Shown here: one piece after another, positions 54,496-63,478 of the stretch
How positions within the stretch are numbered: the stretch's first letter is position 1
Layout: each line of letters opens with the position of its first letter
Assembly (NCBI RefSeq): GCF_031569985.1
Contig: NZ_JAMQKA010000020.1
Coordinates: forward strand, 34,760-98,759
From: JAMQKA01 sp031569985
Lineage (GTDB): Bacteria; Bacteroidota; Rhodothermia; Balneolales; Balneolaceae
Direction of reading: 5' to 3'
Length of the DNA stretch: 64,000 bases
The notes under the pieces: generated by a model
What the model was told of the DNA's origin: nothing
The model's database searches: none
What the model saw: the letters and a program-made list of their open reading frames with translations, nothing else
Translations under genes and position numbers: made by a program

Positions 54496-56544
54496 TTGAA
54501 TAAAGAGTCTCAACAGTTTACGCCCTACGTACGTCCACAAGACGATCTTCCCCAGATAACAGTGAAAGCGGTTATCCTGGGTATTTTATTATCTGCAATA
54601 CTGGCCGGTGCCAACGCCTACCTCGGGTTGAAAGTGGGGATGACTGTTTCGGCCTCTATTCCTGCTGCCGTGATTTCAATGGCTGTGCTCCGCTTGTTCA
54701 GGGAATCTAATATCCTGGAAAATAATATTGTGCAAACAGCTGCGTCGGCTGGGGAATCGCTTGCCGCCGGCGTCATTTTTACGCTTCCCGCACTAATTCT
54801 GCTTAGATACTGGATGGATTTCCCCTTCATCGATACAATGGCGATTGCCCTTTTTGGCGGCGTGCTTGGCGTATTATTCACTATTCCATTGCGTCGCGCA
54901 TTAATTATTGAACAAGGGCTCAAATTTCCGGAAGGCGTAGCGACTGGTGAGGTGCTGAAAGCGGGCACCGAGGGAGGAAAAGGAATCAAATATATCCTTT
55001 GGGCTGGACTTGTTGGTGGCCTGTACAAACTTGGACAAACCGGGCTAAAACTTTTTTCGGGTTCACTCAGCGGTTCAGTCACTACAGGGCGCTCAATTTT
55101 CGGGCTTGGAACTGAACTTTCGGTGGCACTGCTCGGTGTGGGATATATCGTTGGTTTAAATATCGCTGTGCTGGTATTTGGCGGTGGACTTATTTCCTGG
55201 CTGTTCGGAATTCCGATCTACATGGCGTTTGCTGATCCGCAGGTGTTGTCGGAAGTAGTAGGGAGCAATACCGGGTATGGCGCAGCCCTGGAGGTTTGGA
55301 GCCAGAAAATTCGGTACATGGGCGTAGGAGCCATGGTCGTTGGTGGCGTTTGGGCCCTGATTTCACTGGCAAAACCGTTGGTTGACGGTATAAAGTCTTC
55401 TTGGGAAGCTGTAAAAAAAGTGAGATCTGGCGAGGGAGCCGCTATACTTCGCACCGAACAGGATATGCCGATCAACTACGTGCTCTGGGGTGTTCTCGGA
55501 CTTGCTATCCCTATCCTAATTGTATTTACCCAGGTGATCGACACCACGCACCTTCCGGTTACCAGTGGACTTTATTGGACAACTATGAGCATCGGAGTGC
55601 TATTCTCGCTCATTGCCGGTTTCCTGTTTGCTTCCGTTGCCGGATATATGGCCGGTTTGGTGGGCTCCTCCAACAACCCAATTTCGGGAGTCACCATTGC
55701 AACTATTTTGGCAACAGCACTTATCTTATTGGCCCTGTTGGGATCACAACTTGAATTCGGTGTGGATGCCGATCGGGCAGGGGCTGCAGCCGCTGCGGCG
55801 ATAGTAGTGGGAGCCATGGTAGCCTGTGCGGCAGCCATCGCCGGGGATAACATGCAGGATCTCAAAGCAGGTCAGCTGGTGGGCGCCACCCCGTATAAAC
55901 AGCAGATCATGCAGATTGTGGGAGTGGTAGCCTCGGCACTGGTTATCGCCCCGATTTTGAGCCTGCTTTTCAATGCTTATGGGATGGGCGGTGTGTTCCC
56001 CAGAGAAGGAATGAACCCGGAGGAGATGCTCAGTGCCCCGCAGGCTACGTTGATGCAGTCGGTGGCGGAGGGCGTTTTTGCCCGGAACCTGGAATGGAGC
56101 ATGATTGTAATAGGGTGTCTCATCGCTGTGGCGATTATCATTTTTGACAAGGTGCTGGAAGCGCGCGGATCGGACTTCCGTGCGCCGGTGTTGGCCGTGG
56201 CAGTTGGAATCTACCTACCGCTGGAACTCACTGTACCGATTTTCATTGGAGGAGTTCTGGCCTGGTATGCCGGTAAACGTTTGGCAGCACGTTCCATAGC
56301 TGAGGGTTCAGACCCTGAAAAGGCAAAGGAGATTGGGGAACGGCGAGGTCTGCTCTTTTCATCAGGGCTTATAACAGGGGAGGCTCTCATTGGAATCGTC
56401 CTGGCCATTCCTTTTGCTCTCCAGGAGAGCACGGAAGCGCTACGTATTGTACCGGAATCGTTTGCTCCCTACGCCGATTGGCTGGGCGGGATTGCAGGCA
56501 TTTTCTTTATTATATGGTTGTATAAAGTAGTAACGAAGAGGTAG
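54496..56544 (+). CDS. OPT-family oligopeptide transporter
   Basis: 682 residues starting at TTG (GGAG lies about 8 nt upstream; no better ATG). Polytopic membrane protein with roughly 15 hydrophobic helices. The conserved start (ITVKAVILGILLSAILAGAN, YLGLKVGMTVSASIPAAV) and GLKFPEGVATGEVLK identify the OPT family, bacterial subgroup. Probable proton-coupled import of peptides or metal-chelate complexes. Confidence 0.9.
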   Translation: MNKESQQFTPYVRPQDDLPQITVKAVILGILLSAILAGANAYLGLKVGMTVSASIPAAVISMAVLRLFRESNILENNIVQTAASAGESLAAGVIFTLPALILLRYWMDFPFIDTMAIALFGGVLGVLFTIPLRRALIIEQGLKFPEGVATGEVLKAGTEGGKGIKYILWAGLVGGLYKLGQTGLKLFSGSLSGSVTTGRSIFGLGTELSVALLGVGYIVGLNIAVLVFGGGLISWLFGIPIYMAFADPQVLSEVVGSNTGYGAALEVWSQKIRYMGVGAMVVGGVWALISLAKPLVDGIKSSWEAVKKVRSGEGAAILRTEQDMPINYVLWGVLGLAIPILIVFTQVIDTTHLPVTSGLYWTTMSIGVLFSLIAGFLFASVAGYMAGLVGSSNNPISGVTIATILATALILLALLGSQLEFGVDADRAGAAAAAAIVVGAMVACAAAIAGDNMQDLKAGQLVGATPYKQQIMQIVGVVASALVIAPILSLLFNAYGMGGVFPREGMNPEEMLSAPQATLMQSVAEGVFARNLEWSMIVIGCLIAVAIIIFDKVLEARGSDFRAPVLAVAVGIYLPLELTVPIFIGGVLAWYAGKRLAARSIAEGSDPEKAKEIGERRGLLFSSGLITGEALIGIVLAIPFALQESTEALRIVPESFAPYADWLGGIAGIFFIIWLYKVVTKR

Positions 56545-56553
56545 GAGAAGGAA

Positions 56554-56590
56554 TAAGAGATGTCATCTTTTCGCAAGATGACATCTCTTA
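56554..56590. terminator. Hairpin between convergent OPT and hisIE genes
   Basis: TAAGAGATGTCATCTT (56554-56569) and AAGATGACATCTCTTA (56575-56590) form a perfect 16-bp stem with a TTCGC loop. Both 3' ends of the convergent genes lie within 10 nt, so it probably stops transcription from both sides, though T tracts are weak. Confidence 0.7.
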
Positions 56591-56598
56591 CAAACTTG

Positions 56599-57237
56599 TT
56601 ATCCAAGGTGCTTGTGATTGCCTTTGTTGTGGCGCTTTTTCAGTTTTTTTACCACTTTCTTGAGTGATACGCCTTTTTCCGCCATCAATACCATAAGGTG
56701 GAAAAGGAGGTCGGCCACTTCCCCGACAAATTGTTTTTTGCTGTCATTTTTAGCTTCAATAACTGTCTCAACCGCTTCTTCACCCACTTTCTGAGCAATC
56801 TTGTCAATTCCCTTGTTGAATAGGTACGTGGTGTAGGAATCTTCCGGCAGTTTTTCTTTTCTATCCTTAATCAGATCTTCAAGGCTTTTCAGGAATGAGT
56901 AGCGATTCTTTTTGGGGACGAACTTTTTCTCATGAAAGCAGGAGGTTTCACCGGTGTGGCAGGTGGGTCCCTGAGGAGTGGCTAAAATCAGGAGCGTGTC
57001 GTTGTCACAGTCGGCTTGGATTTCTACGACATCCAGGTAGTTTTCAGAAGTTTCCCCTTTGGTCCACAGCCGTTCTTTGCTTCGGCTGTAAAAGGTAACT
57101 CGTTCTTCCTCCAGCGTTTTTTCCAGCGCAGGTTTATTCATATAACCAAGCATGAGTACTTGGTAGGTATCAGCGTCTTGAATGATAGCTGGAAGAAGGC
57201 CGTCGCCCTTGTCAAAATCTAGTTTGTCGATATCCAT
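56599..57237 (-). CDS. hisI: Bifunctional phosphoribosyl-AMP cyclohydrolase / phosphoribosyl-ATP pyrophosphatase
   Basis: 212 residues. HisI domain (about 1-105: LMLGYMNKPALEKTLEE, FYSRSKERLWTKGETS, metal site DCDNDTLL) fused to HisE (about 115-205: VGEEAVETVIEAKND, ADLLFHLMVLM). Steps 2 and 3 of histidine synthesis. Follows hisF by 91 nt on the minus strand. Confidence 0.96.
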   Translation of the reverse strand: MDIDKLDFDKGDGLLPAIIQDADTYQVLMLGYMNKPALEKTLEEERVTFYSRSKERLWTKGETSENYLDVVEIQADCDNDTLLILATPQGPTCHTGETSCFHEKKFVPKKNRYSFLKSLEDLIKDRKEKLPEDSYTTYLFNKGIDKIAQKVGEEAVETVIEAKNDSKKQFVGEVADLLFHLMVLMAEKGVSLKKVVKKLKKRHNKGNHKHLG

Positions 57238-57328
57238 CGGGTTGGTAGCACCTAGTTCTTCAGTTGTTGATTAATGTCGGGGGTGAAAGTACGCAATTAA
57301 CGGCGAAAATAATACCAGTTCAGGGAGG

Positions 57329-58096
57329 CTAGTGTTGAGAAACCAGGCGTACCGGAATCTCCTCTTTTTTGAAGGAAGCTTTTAGGTCTTTGATATCTAT
57401 TTCCTGGAAGTGAAAGATACTGGCCGCTAAAACGGCATCTGCAAGCCCTTCCTGTATCGCATCAATACAGTGTTGAATGGTGCCGGCGCCACCACTGGCA
57501 ATGACGGGTATTCGGACCTCTGTATTTACTCTTTTCAACAGTTCTAGATCAAAGCCCGATTTTGTTCCGTCGCGGTCCATGCTCGTAAGCAGGATTTCCC
57601 CGGCCCCGCGCTGCTCCACTTCCTGCATCCACTGCAGTGCATCTTTTCCGGTATCTTTCGAGCCGCCTGAAATGAAGACCGACCAGGAATCTCCTTGCCG
57701 CTTGGCATCTACGGCAGCAACAATGCACTGCGCACCGAAACGCTCGGAAGCCTTATTGATTAGCTCCGGGTCTCTAACTATTGCACTGTTGAGAGAAACT
57801 TTATCTGCTCCGGCATGCAGCAGATCCTCAATTTCATCGAGGGTGCGAATTCCCCCACCCACTGTGAACGGAATATCAATTTCAGCGGCAATACGGCGAA
57901 CCAATTCAACCAGGGTTTTACGTTTTTCCTGGGTGGCCGTGATGTCAAGAAAAACGAGTTCATCGGCCCCTTCATCGGCGTAACGTTTGGCAAGCTCAAC
58001 AGGATCCCCCGCATCACGCAGATCTACAAAGTTGACTCCTTTAACAGTTCGACCATCTTTAATGTCAAGGCAAGGAATAATTCGTTTAGCGAGCAT
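57329..58096 (-). CDS. hisF: Imidazole glycerol phosphate synthase cyclase subunit
   Basis: 255 residues, TIM barrel. RIIPCLDIKDGRTVKGVNF with catalytic Asp; VAAVDAKRQGDSW; phosphate-binding GGGIRTLDE and ASGGAGTIQHC. Cooperates with HisH (not in the window). hisA lies 2.2 kb to the right, so the pathway is scattered here. Confidence 0.96.
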   Translation of the reverse strand: MLAKRIIPCLDIKDGRTVKGVNFVDLRDAGDPVELAKRYADEGADELVFLDITATQEKRKTLVELVRRIAAEIDIPFTVGGGIRTLDEIEDLLHAGADKVSLNSAIVRDPELINKASERFGAQCIVAAVDAKRQGDSWSVFISGGSKDTGKDALQWMQEVEQRGAGEILLTSMDRDGTKSGFDLELLKRVNTEVRIPVIASGGAGTIQHCIDAIQEGLADAVLAASIFHFQEIDIKDLKASFKKEEIPVRLVSQH

Positions 58097-58276
58097 ATAG
58101 TAACTTTATTTGCAAGAAATTTGAAGGTATAATATAGACAAAGAATGGTAATTTTTTCACCTCCATGAAGGTATGTTTTATTTAAATCATATTTAAATTT
58201 GGCCAGATATTGGACATTCCCCTGATCTCTGGATAAAATTATTTTCAATCTTGAATTAAATGTAGTGGAGGTAATC

Positions 58277-58375
58277 ATGAATAAACCAGTTGAGTGTCCA
58301 GAATGTGGCGCAACAGCGATAGATCCCTGCCACAAAGAACCAAAAGATGACTGCATTAGAGACGAAAATTCCTAA
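58277..58375 (+). CDS. 32-residue Cys-rich mini-protein
   Basis: ATG 58277 to TAA 58375, preceded by GGAGG with 5-nt spacing (TGGAGGTAATCATG), unusually good for this genome, and followed 18 nt later by a strong terminator. The peptide begins MNKPVECPECGATAIDP and contains four cysteines (Cys7, Cys10, Cys18, Cys26) in a CPxCG knuckle-like arrangement that could bind zinc. Too short for routine calling. Function unknown; divergent from hisF. Confidence 0.7.
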   Translation: MNKPVECPECGATAIDPCHKEPKDDCIRDENS

Positions 58376-58393
58376 ATATGAACAACTCTGTTG

Positions 58394-58426
58394 AGCCTCA
58401 GGGTAAAAACCTTGAGGCTTTTTTTT
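58394..58426 (+). terminator. Terminator of the Cys-rich mini-gene
   Basis: AGCCTCAGGGT (58394-58404) pairs with ACCTTGAGGCT (58409-58419, one G-T), 4-nt loop, followed by eight T. It shows that the 0.15 kb unit upstream is transcribed separately. Confidence 0.93.
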
Positions 58427-58597
58427 ATTAGCCTTCCTACCTTTTAACAATACTCCAAATACAATTGCTAAAAGAATTTGTAACAGTACCTACGTTATCC
58501 GCTCTTATATATAAACGGACTTACTACAGGCGAATACATCCGAGTTTGGAAACCAAGTCTAACTCGTGCTCTCACTTCAAACAAAATCAAATTAACG

Positions 58598-59659
58598 ATG
58601 ACTTTGCGTATTCTGGGCAAATCTGTGAGCAGGATAATTTTGGCAATTGTAGAATTTGGGTTAAAGGGTTGTGCTTTTCTTTCCGCCCTTATCACACTGG
58701 GTTCCAGCGGGTCAATCATTGAAAAAAGCTTGTCCGGGCTCAGTTCTTTTCCAGCCGTTCTATCCAATTGTTCCTCTTTATATCGCCAATTGGCTGATAT
58801 GGATCTACTTGGAGCCCTGTATCCAGAAACTATCGGTGAACTGGCAGGAGGCCCAAGCCCCGCTATGCCCTCTAGCCTGGTATCTACCATCAACGAGCTC
58901 ATTTTTTTTGTGGGGAATGCCAATCATAATTTATCGACGGACTTGATGGGTACACTGGTTGCCATGTTGCTGGCTTTTTTGCCCATATATGTGGGGGGAG
59001 CACTTGTGGGTTTCGTGCGGCGCGGGGGAGAGGACCTGCTTTGGATCCGAATGGAAAAGAAGCTTTGGAAATGGCATTTTGAAGATGAACAGGTCAATAA
59101 GATCGACAAAACCGATTCAGAAACGACTACTGAAGTTTCAGTCCCGGAAAAGAAACTCGCTGTGGTAAATGCTCAGCACAAAATCCAGCAAAAGCCAACT
59201 GTTTTGGAAAAGGAGCAAAAACAGTTGGGACAAGGCTTTACGGAAGAACCCTGTCCTTCTCCAGAAACCGTGGATTCTGTTGCCAAAGGTAGTGATGAAA
59301 TGGACCTGGATATACAGGTAGAGCATGATATCAAAGAGTTCGATGAATACTCTGACGATGAGGTTCCAAAGCCTGAAAATGAAAAGTTGGAGACTGAACG
59401 TTCTGAACCACGTGAATATGAGGAGTTTGGAGATGGAGGACTAGAAGCAAAGGAATCGGAACGAGATTTTACGGAAGAAAATGATTCCGAAGATGGTTTG
59501 TTGGAGGAGGAACATGACTCGGAATGCAGGGTCGAAAATGAGCTGGGGAAAGAACTATCCGAGGCCGAAGAGTCTACTTCGGATGAGGGTGAGGAAGAAG
59601 AATCTGAAATTCAGAATGATTATAGTCTGAAAGAGTACCTGCAACTGGCCCGTTCCTGA
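58598..59659 (+). CDS. Membrane protein with long acidic tail, unknown
   Basis: 353 residues. Two hydrophobic segments (about 10-35 and 116-140, TLVAMLLAFLPIYVGGALVG) are separated by a Ser/Leu-rich region of about 80 residues. From about residue 160 a very acidic Glu/Asp-rich low-complexity tail extends to the end (for example EDGLLEEEHDSE). Not recognised; composition of the tail suggests a disordered cytoplasmic or protein-binding arm. Confidence 0.6.
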   Translation: MTLRILGKSVSRIILAIVEFGLKGCAFLSALITLGSSGSIIEKSLSGLSSFPAVLSNCSSLYRQLADMDLLGALYPETIGELAGGPSPAMPSSLVSTINELIFFVGNANHNLSTDLMGTLVAMLLAFLPIYVGGALVGFVRRGGEDLLWIRMEKKLWKWHFEDEQVNKIDKTDSETTTEVSVPEKKLAVVNAQHKIQQKPTVLEKEQKQLGQGFTEEPCPSPETVDSVAKGSDEMDLDIQVEHDIKEFDEYSDDEVPKPENEKLETERSEPREYEEFGDGGLEAKESERDFTEENDSEDGLLEEEHDSECRVENELGKELSEAEESTSDEGEEEESEIQNDYSLKEYLQLARS

Positions 59660-59756
59660 TTTACTCGAGTATCTGAGATTAAAAATGGCGTAACTATCCT
59701 TTCTTTTTTAAGTTCGGTCGGTCACAAATACTATCTGGAATAAATCTAATATTGGA

Positions 59757-60260
59757 ATGAGTACCGAACGAACGAAGCAGCAGGTTTTTGAGGAGACCGA
59801 ACAACAGGTAAAGGATCTAGGCTTTACCATAGTTGACGAGGACAGGGAGCGCCCATGGGGAGGATTTTTTGTAATTGAGGAGGAACAGGCACAACAGTTT
59901 GCCAACACTTATTTTGAGGAAAAACCTGTGGATGAACTCAAGATTGCAGGCAGACTGAGCCCCAAAATATTGATTGTGGAACCTGGTAAAAGACTTTCCT
60001 GGCAGTATCACCATCGCCGTGCAGAAATATGGAAGATAATTGAGGGTCCCGTAGGGATTATTACCAGTGATACCAACCAGCAGGGTCCGCTTGATACCTA
60101 TAAGACAGGGGCACAGGTCAGATTAAAAAAAGGGGAGCGGCACCGGTTGGTCGGGCTTGACGATTGGGGTGTACTGGCAGAAATATGGCAGCACACCGAC
60201 ATCAACAATCCTTCAAACGAAGATGACATCGTCCGGGTACAGGATGATTTTGGTCGATAG
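59757..60260 (+). CDS. Cupin, mannose-6-phosphate isomerase type II-like
   Basis: 167 residues. Single cupin domain with metal-ligand pattern His85, His86, Glu90 in LSWQYHHRRAEIW and a second His in GERHRLVGL. ERPWGGFFVIEE at the N-terminus resembles phosphomannose isomerase C-terminal domains. Substrate uncertain; mannose-6-phosphate isomerase is a reasonable guess. Confidence 0.75.
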   Translation: MSTERTKQQVFEETEQQVKDLGFTIVDEDRERPWGGFFVIEEEQAQQFANTYFEEKPVDELKIAGRLSPKILIVEPGKRLSWQYHHRRAEIWKIIEGPVGIITSDTNQQGPLDTYKTGAQVRLKKGERHRLVGLDDWGVLAEIWQHTDINNPSNEDDIVRVQDDFGR

Positions 60261-60273
60261 TTTTAAAACCCAG

Positions 60274-60302
60274 GTGCGACGTACTTTTGAAGTGCATCGC
60301 AC
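60274..60302. repeat. REP-like palindrome, copy 3
   Basis: GTGCGACGTACTT, loop TTG, AAGTGCATCGCAC: same family as 29946 and 30601, with a C-to-T change in the left arm (GTGCGACGYACTT) and a second change in the right arm (GYATCGC in place of GCGTCGC), leaving one G-T/A-C imperfection. Lies between convergent cupin and hisA 3' ends. Confidence 0.8.
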
Positions 60303-60313
60303 CTAGCCTGTTT

Positions 60314-61027
60314 TTAAGCAAATTCTGCCAGCGCTTCTAAGCCTATTTTGCCTTCATAATACGCTCTCCCGACAACAACAGAAGGCATCCCGGCTTTCTG
60401 CAGATCGAGTAGATCGTTATAGCTTCCCACTCCGCCTGAAGCAATAAATGTCAGGTTGGGGAATTGTTTCCTTAGTGAGTTATAGAGCTCAATATTGGGC
60501 CCTCCCAGGGTTCCGTCGCGACTGATATCAGTGCACAGTACATTTTGTAGGCCCCGTTTTAGCATTGGTTCAAGGAATGTGTCAAGAGAATCATCCGACG
60601 TCTCTTCCCATCCTGCATATGCCACTTTGCCATCTTTCAGATCCATGCCGAGAATTGCTCGTTCTCCCCGTTCATCCAGCAGCTTCAGCCAATCCTCCGG
60701 CTTCCGCACCGCCATTGAGCTGCATATCACTTTGCTGATACCCTGTTTCAGCAACATATCCGCATCTTCATAACTGCGGACTCCGCCGCCGGTCTGTACG
60801 GAAAGCCCGGTTTCTTCAATAATAGCTGTGATATGTTTTAGGTTCATGAATTCCCCTTGCCGGGCACCGTTCAAATCAATCACATGGATGTGGGAAAAGC
60901 CAGCCTCTTTAAACTTGCGGGCCTCCTCCACAGGATTGTCATTATAAATTGTAGCTTGGTCGTAGTCACCTTTATGCAGCCGGACCACCTGTCCGTCAAG
61001 GAGATCAATTGCGGGTATTACCTTCAC
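60314..61027 (-). CDS. hisA: ProFAR isomerase (phosphoribosylformimino-AICAR-P isomerase)
   Basis: 237 residues from GTG at 61027, chosen because the barrel begins MKVIPAIDLLDG; a longer frame opens at 61108 but its extra 27 residues are not conserved-looking. Catalytic Asp8 and the Asp of TDISRDGTLGGPN; phosphate loops GGGVRSYED and ASGGVGSYND. Histidine synthesis step 4. Confidence 0.95.
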   Translation of the reverse strand: MKVIPAIDLLDGQVVRLHKGDYDQATIYNDNPVEEARKFKEAGFSHIHVIDLNGARQGEFMNLKHITAIIEETGLSVQTGGGVRSYEDADMLLKQGISKVICSSMAVRKPEDWLKLLDERGERAILGMDLKDGKVAYAGWEETSDDSLDTFLEPMLKRGLQNVLCTDISRDGTLGGPNIELYNSLRKQFPNLTFIASGGVGSYNDLLDLQKAGMPSVVVGRAYYEGKIGLEALAEFA

Positions 61028-61160
61028 GTGATTTAGTTTTATTAAGAATGACAAATTGGTCGGCAAAGTTAACAAGAAAATAACTTTAAATTTCAGGAAC
61101 CTTGACAAACGATTTGTATAATTATTCCATCTTTAAAAAGGAATCACATCAGTAGATATC

Positions 61161-62744
61161 ATGAAATATACCAGCATTCTATTCGCACTCCTCTTCCTGC
61201 TTTCAGGTTGGGCAACCGCACAGCAAACGGCCTCAGGCGTGGTGTTTGAGGATGAAAATGGCAATAGTAAAAAAGAAAAGGCAGAACCGGGAATCGCATC
61301 GGTGACTGTTTCAAATGGCCGTGATGTGGTACTGACGGACGAGGACGGGCGCTATTCACTCCCGGTAGATGAGGATGATATCCTTTTTGTGATTAAGCCG
61401 TCCGGCTACCGATTGCCCGTGAATGAGCGCAATCTTCCCCAATTCTATTATAATCACAAACCAAAAGGGTCACCGGAATTGGATTTTCCCGGGGTAGAGC
61501 CAACAGGTCCACTTCCGGAATCGGTGAACTTTCCGCTGATAAAAGCTGAGCAGAAGAAGGATTTTAAAATGCTGGTATTTGGTGATCCACAGCACTATTC
61601 CGAGCAGGAGGTCGAATATTTTGATCGAGATATTGTGTCGGAAGTGGCAGAAATTGAGGGGTATGACTTTGGGATCAGCCTTGGTGACCTGGTCGGGGAT
61701 GATCTAGACCTGTTTGATCCCTACACAAAATCGGTTGCCCGCGTTGGCATTCCCTGGTTTAATGTCTATGGTAACCATGACATGAATTTTGATGCTGAGA
61801 GCGATCAGTACGCGGATGAGACCTTTGAACGGGTGTTTGGTCCGGCTACCTATTCCTTCAATCACGGGCAGGTTCATTTCATTGTGCTGGATGATGTGTT
61901 CTACCCGCGGGCTGACGGCGAATCGGGGTATATAGGCGGATTTACTGGTGAGCAGCTTACCTTTATTGAAAATGATCTCGAGCATGTTCCAAAAGACCAC
62001 CTGGTAGTGCTGGCGTTTCACATTCCACTTATCGTTCCGGAAGGCCGCCACACATTTCGTATTGAAGAGCGCAATCATCTTTTTGACCTGTTGAAAGAGT
62101 ATCCGAAAACGTTATCTCTCTCAGCCCATACCCATATCCAGCAATTCGAGTTTTTTGGGAATGAATCAGGCTGGCACCGGGAGAATCCTCATATTCATTA
62201 CAATGTAGGCACAACATCCGGCGATTGGTGGTCAGGCGTGCCGGATCAACGCGGAATTCCACCCACACTTATGCGTGACGGAACCCCCAACGGGTATGCA
62301 ACGATTACATTTGAGGGCAATGAGTTTACCCTGGATTACCGGGCAGCCGATTACGAGGAGTCCCATCGCATGAGCATCTGGGGACCGGAAGTTGTTCCGC
62401 AAGACAGTTGGCATGGCGCTGAACTTTACGTGAATTATTTTATGGGCAATGAGAAGACTAAAGTAGAATACAGAGTGGCTGACAATGATTGGCGATCGAT
62501 GAGTAAAGTTGAAGAAAGCGATCCCTATGTAGCCCAATTGCGCCAAAAGTGGGATACATCAGAATCACTGCTGGCGGGCAAACGTCCCTCAAACCCCGTA
62601 ATTTCTTCCCACTTGTGGAGTGCCGGTGTGCCGAATAATCTCCCTGTAGGAGAGCAAACCATCCAGGTGCGGGTGACCGATATGTTCGGCCGGCAGTTTC
62701 ACGATACATTTAATTATGAGGTCGTCCGACCCGGCGGGAATTAA
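61161..62744 (+). CDS. Secreted calcineurin-like metallophosphoesterase
   Basis: 527 residues. A signal peptide (about 1-21, ending WATAQ) is followed by a SdrD-like or carboxypeptidase-regulatory beta domain (about 24-105, VFEDENGNSKKEKAEPGIASV). The phosphoesterase domain has metal motifs GDPQH (141-145), GDLVGD (175-180), GNHD (204-207), AFHIPL and SAHTHIQQ. A C-terminal beta domain (about 395-527) is characteristic of the Bacteroidota metallophosphatase family (MetallophosC). Acts in the periplasm or outside; substrate unknown. Confidence 0.88.
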   Translation: MKYTSILFALLFLLSGWATAQQTASGVVFEDENGNSKKEKAEPGIASVTVSNGRDVVLTDEDGRYSLPVDEDDILFVIKPSGYRLPVNERNLPQFYYNHKPKGSPELDFPGVEPTGPLPESVNFPLIKAEQKKDFKMLVFGDPQHYSEQEVEYFDRDIVSEVAEIEGYDFGISLGDLVGDDLDLFDPYTKSVARVGIPWFNVYGNHDMNFDAESDQYADETFERVFGPATYSFNHGQVHFIVLDDVFYPRADGESGYIGGFTGEQLTFIENDLEHVPKDHLVVLAFHIPLIVPEGRHTFRIEERNHLFDLLKEYPKTLSLSAHTHIQQFEFFGNESGWHRENPHIHYNVGTTSGDWWSGVPDQRGIPPTLMRDGTPNGYATITFEGNEFTLDYRAADYEESHRMSIWGPEVVPQDSWHGAELYVNYFMGNEKTKVEYRVADNDWRSMSKVEESDPYVAQLRQKWDTSESLLAGKRPSNPVISSHLWSAGVPNNLPVGEQTIQVRVTDMFGRQFHDTFNYEVVRPGGN

Positions 62745-62779
62745 TAATAGAGGCCTTTGCAAAACTACACCATTTGAAA

Positions 62780-62878
62780 TTGTCATCGCGAGCCCCGTGT
62801 TTTTCGGGGCGTGGCGATCCCCACACAAATGGAGATTGCCGCATTTCGCTCATTTCATTCGCTCCATTCGCAATGACA
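62780..62878. repeat. Dispersed inverted-repeat element A
   Basis: Left end TGTCATCGCGAG and right end, read in reverse complement, TGTCATTGCGAATG flank about 99 bp whose arms contain GATCCCC and GAGATTGC sequences. Resembles the TGTCATTGCGA family of dispersed repeats found across many genomes. No transposase. Confidence 0.65.
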
Positions 62879-62968
62879 TAGGGTTTTCAAAGCCCCCTAA
62901 TAGTTTGATCCTGGTAAACTTGAACCGCCCCGGGTTCTTCACTAGGGGGCAGGCAGTCACAAAGGCAG

Positions 62969-63114
62969 TACGACGACGTCGCAAAGGGAATATGACGTCG
63001 TCGTATGGACTAAGTGACGGCGTCGTTTGGTCTGTTTGACGGTAGTCATTCAGATCATTTGACCGTAGTCAGAAAGGCTAAATGACGGTAGTCAAATTGG
63101 TAATACGACTATAG
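62969..63114. repeat. Degenerate 22-bp tandem array with palindromic cores
   Basis: Six units and a partial seventh start at 62969, 62991, 63014, 63035, 63058, 63082 and 63104 (lengths 21-24 bp). Each has a core close to TGACGGTAGTCA or TACGACGACGTCG, near-palindromic, followed by a less conserved tail ending in AA. Units are diverged, so this is an old array. It lies in non-coding DNA. Confidence 0.75.
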
Positions 63115-63260
63115 CGGGGTAAAGGGGGCTGTGAGCTTGGGTAGGTATGTTCCTTTTTGTGTGTACAATCCGCAGGCAGGCGACTAAAGAACTGTCCGCG
63201 AAAAAGGGGAGATCTAATTATCATTTTGGCGTCTTATTGCTGTTGTGCTGTTCAATTTTT

Positions 63261-63478
63261 TTAGTGATAACGTATTTAGCGGTTAGATTAGATGGCAAAG
63301 AACTAAGAAATACCCTCTGTGTCATCCCGGACCTCCGACAGCTCTCGGAGATCTCGTAGTGGCACTAAGCCCTGATCTGTTTAGAGCCGATATCAAAGAT
63401 AGAGGCTCTACGAGATCCTGAAACAAGTTCAGGATGACACAAAGGCTACTTTTTAACCGCTAAACGCGTTAGTGATAA
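63261..63478. mobile_element. MITE-like element with 10-bp direct repeats
   Basis: Direct repeat TTAGTGATAA at 63261-63270 and 63469-63478 encloses 198 bp with terminal inverted repeats CGTATTTAGCGGTTA (63271-63285) and, reverse-complemented, CGCGTTTAGCGGTTA (63454-63468), 13 of 15 matching. Inside is a second inverted repeat beginning TGTGTCATCC (63318) and ending GGATGACACA (63432-63441) with GAGATCTCGTAG and CTACGAGATC in the interior. No coding sequence. Direct repeats fit a target-site duplication. Confidence 0.6.

Noticed and set aside
62969..63114. CRISPR array
   Set aside because: Units are contiguous and degenerate, with no unique spacers of constant length and no cas gene nearby.
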